Position numbers and translations under genes: made by a program. A stretch of DNA of 9,637 nt. Source: Acidobacteriota bacterium (GTDB lineage: Bacteria; Acidobacteriota; Terriglobia; Terriglobales; Acidobacteriaceae). Positions 5,798 through 9,637 of the stretch are shown here, piece after piece. The notes below the pieces were generated by a model. That model saw nothing but the letters and a program-made list of their open reading frames with translations. It was not told the DNA's origin and did not search any database. Location: NCBI GenBank assembly GCA_003225595.1, contig QIAR01000195.1, positions 1-9,637 on the forward strand, in the 5' to 3' direction. Position 1 is the stretch's first letter. The number at the start of each line of letters is the position of its first letter.

Positions 5798-8700
5798 ATG
5801 AGCATCCCATTCTGGTACGCCGTCGGCGAACTGGCCGTTCCCAATTTGACCGCGCAAGAATCGGCCGCGGCGATCATGCTGGCGGCCAGCTTACTGGTCT
5901 TCCGCACGTTTCGGGAGCGCTATTTGCTTACCTGGATCCTGGGCTGGCTCGCTTACCTGGTATCTCGCTGGACGATCCGTGGAATTGGAATTGACCAGGC
6001 ACCCCCCTATCTGCAGTCAATCTCGCAGGCCGAGTTCATCTTGGCCATATGCCTGTTTTCCGCCGCTGTTTTCATCTACACGCACAGTCGCAAGCTGATA
6101 CTGCCGCTGCTCGTAGTCACGCTTACCCTCATGGGATATGCGGTTCTGCGCACCCTGTATTGGCCGCAATCGCTGACCCTGCGTGTAGTCTTGGAGGTTT
6201 CCTATCGCATCATTGCGCTGACTGTAGCTATCCAGGTGACCCGGTTCCGTTGGGGACGTTGGGAAATCGGTCCTTGGCTGCTCAGCGCCTGCTTTCTTTT
6301 GCTGCACCTGGATTGGTCTCCGATGGATATGCGTCTCCCTGCGGGGACGGGGCTGATGGTCGATCTGTTTTTCGGACTCAGCATGCTGCTGATCGTTTTG
6401 GATGATTCTAGGATGCGCACCCGGCGTCTGGGCGTAGTCAACGCACTGACCACGAGCATTGTGAGAGCCCAGCAAAACGGCCCCATGATGGCGACCGCTC
6501 TTGAGGAACTCAAGGGCCTGATGAGAGCTAGGGCCGCCTGGTTCCGTTTGCTGGAAGGCGAAAAGATGGTGATTACGCAACACATCGGCATCTCGCCGGA
6601 ATTCCTGCGGGCCATGAGAAACATGGATATCGATGAAACCCTGAGCCAGGTTCTTCAGGACGGTAAGCCGGCAGTGGTCAAGACTTCATCCGCCAGCGAT
6701 GCGATTCGGGATCATTTGAAGAGAGAGGGATTTCATCACGTAGTCGTCACTCCGGTGCTGGGAAAGAAATCAGTGATTGGGACGCTTTCGCTGTGTAGCA
6801 CGCGACGTCGCTCCTACACCCCCGATGATATGGAGTTTCTCTCGACTGCCGCTAATCAGCTTGGTATCGCGGTCGAAAATCTTCGACTTTTGGAACAGGT
6901 TCTCCGCTCGCAGCGGCAGTGGAGGAACACCTTCGATTCGATCCAGGACATCATCCTCGCCCACGATTCCGACTTCCGAATTATCAAGGCGAACCACTCA
7001 CTGCTGCAACGCCTGGGACGGTCCCCGTCTGATGTAGTGGGCAAACTGTGTGAGACGGTTCTCCCCAGAAGACAGGTTGATTGGACCGGCTGCCCTTACT
7101 GCGCGCAGGGGGACACGGACTTCGTGGAAGGAGCAGACCCCTGCTTTGGCGGCTACTCGATGGTTTCAACCTCTTCGTATAGCGAACAAGGCACCAACCA
7201 GAAGGGCACGATCCATGTTGTGCGCGACACCACTGACAGGCGCGTGGCGGAAGAAAAATATCGGCTATTGTTCGAACAGGTGCAGGAAGGCCTTTTCGTC
7301 GCAACACCGGACGGCAAGCTACTCGATTGCAACGATGCTTTCGTGAAGATGCTCGGCTACTCTACTCGCGAAGAACTGATGGTTCTGAATATTAACGTCG
7401 ACTTGTACGCGGAATCTGAGCAGCGTGAGACCTTTCGCCGCGAAGTAGAGGAGCACAAACACGTCCATAATTTCGAGGTCACGCTTCGCAAGAAAGATGG
7501 AACGCTTCTCACCGCAGCAGAAAGCAGCTTCGCAACGCGGGATGCTGCAGGGCGAATCGAGCGTTATCAGGGATTCCTCCTCGATATGACCGAGAAGAAG
7601 CGGGCAGAAGACGAGATGCGTCGGCGCAATCGCGAGCTCAACGCGCTGAATGCAATGGCCGTCATCGCAACTCAATCATTCGATCTCGACGAGATCCTAA
7701 ATCTGACGCTACGCCAGGTAGTCTCGCTATTCGGTGCGGAAACAGGCTCCATTTACCTTTCTGAGGACGGCACGACTTTCCGCCGGCGAGCAGCTTGGGG
7801 ACAGCAAAACGAGGAGCACGCGCGTTCTTCCGAGGTCTGCTTCCCCGATGGATTCGGCGATCTGATCATGCGCTCCCGGACGGAAGTGATTACTCAGGAA
7901 TACGTGCCGCATCTGCCGTCACCACTGGCCGATTTCGTTCGTGGCGACGGCCTGCACTCCTGGATTTGGGTCCTTCTCTGGAGCAAGGACAATCCGATCG
8001 GCATCATGGGTGTCAGCAGTCGCGAAGCACGCGAGTACAGCAGCAACGATGAAAACCTGCTGGTGGCAATCGGACGGCAACTGGCGACTACCATCGAGAA
8101 GGTCCGACTTTACGAAGAGACCTGCCGGGCGTATGAAGACCTGAGGTGCACACAAGAGCAATTGCTGCAGAGCGAAAAAATGTCCGCCGTGGGGCAACTC
8201 ATTTCCGGTGTTGCCCATGAGCTTAATAATCCGCTAACGGCGATTCTGGGATACGCCCAACTATTAGAGACCGAAGGCCTGAACGATCGCGCCTCCGATT
8301 TTGTGCGCAAACTTTTCAAGCAGGCGCAGCGCACGCATCGTGTGGTGCAAAACCTGCTATCTTTCGCCCGACAGCGAAAGCCTCAGAAGCAGGACGTAGA
8401 CATCCGCAAGGTGCTGGACGAAACGCTGGCGTTGCGTGATTACGATCTGAAGGTGCACAAGATCGCCTTGGAACGCGATATCGAAGCCAGTATCCCGGCG
8501 GTGACTGCGGATCCGCATCAACTAGAGCAAGTGTTTCTAAACATCATAAACAACGCGGTAGATGCCATTCAGGAAGGCAAAGAGGGTGGCACAGTAAAGG
8601 TTCGGGTCTTCAGCCAGCATGGCCAGGTCTGCACGGAATTCCACGATACCGGACCGGGAATCAAGGATCCTAAGCACATCTTTGACCCGTTCTACACGAC

Positions 8701-9280
8701 CAAGAGCGTGGGCAAGGGAACCGGACTCGGCCTCAGCATCTGCTACGGTATCGTGAAAGAGCACGGGGGTAACATCACAGCTCGGAATCACCCCGAGGGC
8801 GGAGCCGTTCTGGAGGTTCGTCTACCGGCTTCTGGAAGAGTAATCGCCGGCGAGACAGTCACAACTCTCCCACGCCGCGAATTGGCAATCCAAGGACGCG
8901 TGCTATTGGCAGAAGAGGAAGAAGCCGTGCTGGAGTTTGAACGCGAGGTCCTGATGGGAGCCGGTGCTCAGGTGGCAACGGTCATGAACAGCGACGATGT
9001 CAAGACCCGCCTGCACGCTGAAACGTTCGATGCGCTTATCATCAATGGCAGGATGCATGCTGGCTGCAGCCCGCAAGACCTGTATCGCTGGCTTGCCGAA
9101 TACTGCCCCGGCATGGAAAGGCGGGTACTGTTTACCTTCTCAAGCGTGCCGGAACCAGAAACGCGAGCCTTCCTGCAGGAAAATAAGGTTGCGTCGCTAG
9201 TGAAACCCTTCGAAGTAGCCGACCTCATTTCCCATGCCCGCCGACTGCTGCAGAAGAGCCATGCAGCCGTAGCTGGCTAA
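5798..9280 (+). CDS. Large membrane multi-sensor hybrid histidine kinase with degenerate C-terminal receiver
   Basis: This 1160-residue protein begins with about seven hydrophobic helices (residues 20-205). Sensor modules follow: GAF (about 218-370); PAS (about 373-485) with C418, C432-P-Y-C435 and C449; PAS (about 487-605); and GAF (about 620-775). The kinase core has the H-box GVAHELNNPL with phospho-acceptor H807, N-box NIINN (915-919), DTGPG (950-954), an F-box-like DPFYTTK, and GKGTGLGL (972-979). All ATP-binding motifs are intact, so it should be active. The tail (about 1033-1155) is receiver-like, but E1039-E1040 replace the usual Asp pair and N1083 replaces the phospho-acceptor Asp, while T1113 and K1136 remain. 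The ATG at 5798 is the first after an in-frame TGA at 5774-5776. It is likely the sensor for the divergent HD-GYP regulator. The signal sensed is unknown. Confidence 0.93.
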   Translation: MSIPFWYAVGELAVPNLTAQESAAAIMLAASLLVFRTFRERYLLTWILGWLAYLVSRWTIRGIGIDQAPPYLQSISQAEFILAICLFSAAVFIYTHSRKLILPLLVVTLTLMGYAVLRTLYWPQSLTLRVVLEVSYRIIALTVAIQVTRFRWGRWEIGPWLLSACFLLLHLDWSPMDMRLPAGTGLMVDLFFGLSMLLIVLDDSRMRTRRLGVVNALTTSIVRAQQNGPMMATALEELKGLMRARAAWFRLLEGEKMVITQHIGISPEFLRAMRNMDIDETLSQVLQDGKPAVVKTSSASDAIRDHLKREGFHHVVVTPVLGKKSVIGTLSLCSTRRRSYTPDDMEFLSTAANQLGIAVENLRLLEQVLRSQRQWRNTFDSIQDIILAHDSDFRIIKANHSLLQRLGRSPSDVVGKLCETVLPRRQVDWTGCPYCAQGDTDFVEGADPCFGGYSMVSTSSYSEQGTNQKGTIHVVRDTTDRRVAEEKYRLLFEQVQEGLFVATPDGKLLDCNDAFVKMLGYSTREELMVLNINVDLYAESEQRETFRREVEEHKHVHNFEVTLRKKDGTLLTAAESSFATRDAAGRIERYQGFLLDMTEKKRAEDEMRRRNRELNALNAMAVIATQSFDLDEILNLTLRQVVSLFGAETGSIYLSEDGTTFRRRAAWGQQNEEHARSSEVCFPDGFGDLIMRSRTEVITQEYVPHLPSPLADFVRGDGLHSWIWVLLWSKDNPIGIMGVSSREAREYSSNDENLLVAIGRQLATTIEKVRLYEETCRAYEDLRCTQEQLLQSEKMSAVGQLISGVAHELNNPLTAILGYAQLLETEGLNDRASDFVRKLFKQAQRTHRVVQNLLSFARQRKPQKQDVDIRKVLDETLALRDYDLKVHKIALERDIEASIPAVTADPHQLEQVFLNIINNAVDAIQEGKEGGTVKVRVFSQHGQVCTEFHDTGPGIKDPKHIFDPFYTTKSVGKGTGLGLSICYGIVKEHGGNITARNHPEGGAVLEVRLPASGRVIAGETVTTLPRRELAIQGRVLLAEEEEAVLEFEREVLMGAGAQVATVMNSDDVKTRLHAETFDALIINGRMHAGCSPQDLYRWLAEYCPGMERRVLFTFSSVPEPETRAFLQENKVASLVKPFEVADLISHARRLLQKSHAAVAG

Positions 9281-9312
9281 TCGCCACACTTATCTCTGCA
9301 AGAGTAGCCAAG

Positions 9313-9612
9313 CTAGAGTGTTTCACGAAGTGTGCGGGCGAGATCGCCAATAGCCTTCTCGTTGCGACAGTACCACACCCACTGCCCCTGCTTTTTAGCC
9401 TGTACGAGGCCGGCCTTCTTCAGGACGGACATGTGATGAGAAATCGTGGGCTGGGAGAGGTGGACTCGCTGTTCCACATCGCACGCGCAAAGTCCGATGT
9501 CCTTGCCGAGGGAGCATCCGCCGCGTTCCCTCAATGCCTGCAAGATGCGCCGGCGTGTCGGATCTGAAATAGCCTGCAATGTGCGGTTCAGTGACTGTTC
9601 CGCAGTGCTCAT
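9313..9612 (-). CDS. ArsR/SmtB-family metal- or arsenite-responsive repressor
   Basis: This 99-residue winged-helix protein has the ArsR-family landmarks: AISDPTRRRILQAL (14-27), the recognition helix LSQPTISHHMSVLKKAGLV (52-70), and a wing ending QGQWVWYCRN. Such proteins repress efflux or detoxification genes and release DNA when a metal or arsenite binds. The sensing motif is C42-A-C44 at the start of the recognition unit, where E. coli ArsR has ELCVCDLC. The third ArsR cysteine is replaced by E47, but C33 lies in the preceding loop and could be the third thiol. The ATG at 9610-9612 is supported by family length, but no strong ribosome site precedes it in the 25 bases left in the window. 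It is convergent with the kinase gene (32 bases between stops). Its target genes probably lie beyond the right edge; this is inferred. Confidence 0.9.
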   Translation of the reverse strand: MSTAEQSLNRTLQAISDPTRRRILQALRERGGCSLGKDIGLCACDVEQRVHLSQPTISHHMSVLKKAGLVQAKKQGQWVWYCRNEKAIGDLARTLRETL

Positions 9613-9637
9613 ATCAAAGCAATAGCTGCACTTCTCA

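Noticed and set aside
6017..6583. Open frame of 188 codons on the - strand opposite the kinase
   Set aside because: Low-complexity Gln/Arg/His-rich translation opposite conserved kinase coding sequence; a shadow frame.
1..9637. CRISPR array, tRNA/rRNA genes, insertion sequence or prophage
   Set aside because: No regularly spaced direct repeats, no cloverleaf or rRNA sequence recognised, and no transposase, integrase or phage protein in any frame.

Overview
The window looks like chromosomal DNA from a soil-type member of the Acidobacteriota (Koribacter/Terriglobia-like). This is an inference from gene content, moderately high GC, and an intergenic segment (about 441-549) that resembles, from memory, a dispersed palindromic element of that phylum. 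No tRNA, rRNA, CRISPR array, transposase, integrase or phage gene was seen.

Layout. Left part (1-3757): the 3' end of a NamZ/DUF1343-type peptidoglycan exo-muramidase gene (+); an intergenic segment with two hairpins and a probable dispersed repeat; a 92-residue Cys-rich protein of unknown function (+); a secreted glycine-zipper protein (+); then, convergent, a secreted SIMPL/DUF541 protein (-); then a divergent membrane sterol-desaturase/fatty-acid-hydroxylase family enzyme (+). A bidirectional terminator separates this enzyme from a second secreted glycine-zipper protein (-), which has the same domain plan as the first.

Right part (4546-9637): a receiver/HD-GYP response regulator (-), probably a cyclic-di-GMP phosphodiesterase, is divergent from a very large membrane histidine kinase (+). 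The kinase has about seven membrane helices, then GAF, PAS (with a CPYC motif), PAS, GAF, HisKA, HATPase and a C-terminal receiver that has lost its phospho-acceptor Asp. The window closes with an ArsR-family repressor (-) carrying a Cys-x-Cys metal or arsenite-sensing motif and convergent with the kinase.

How they may work together: the kinase and the HD-GYP regulator share a 133-bp divergent promoter region and probably form one signalling pathway. Because the kinase's own receiver cannot be phosphorylated in the usual way, the separate HD-GYP protein is the natural phosphate acceptor. The other genes are mainly envelope-related (wall turnover, secreted proteins, membrane lipid modification) but do not form one operon. 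No clearly new defence or mobile system is visible. The most unusual points are the pseudo-receiver kinase next to an HD-GYP protein with an altered metal-site His, and the paired glycine-zipper proteins.
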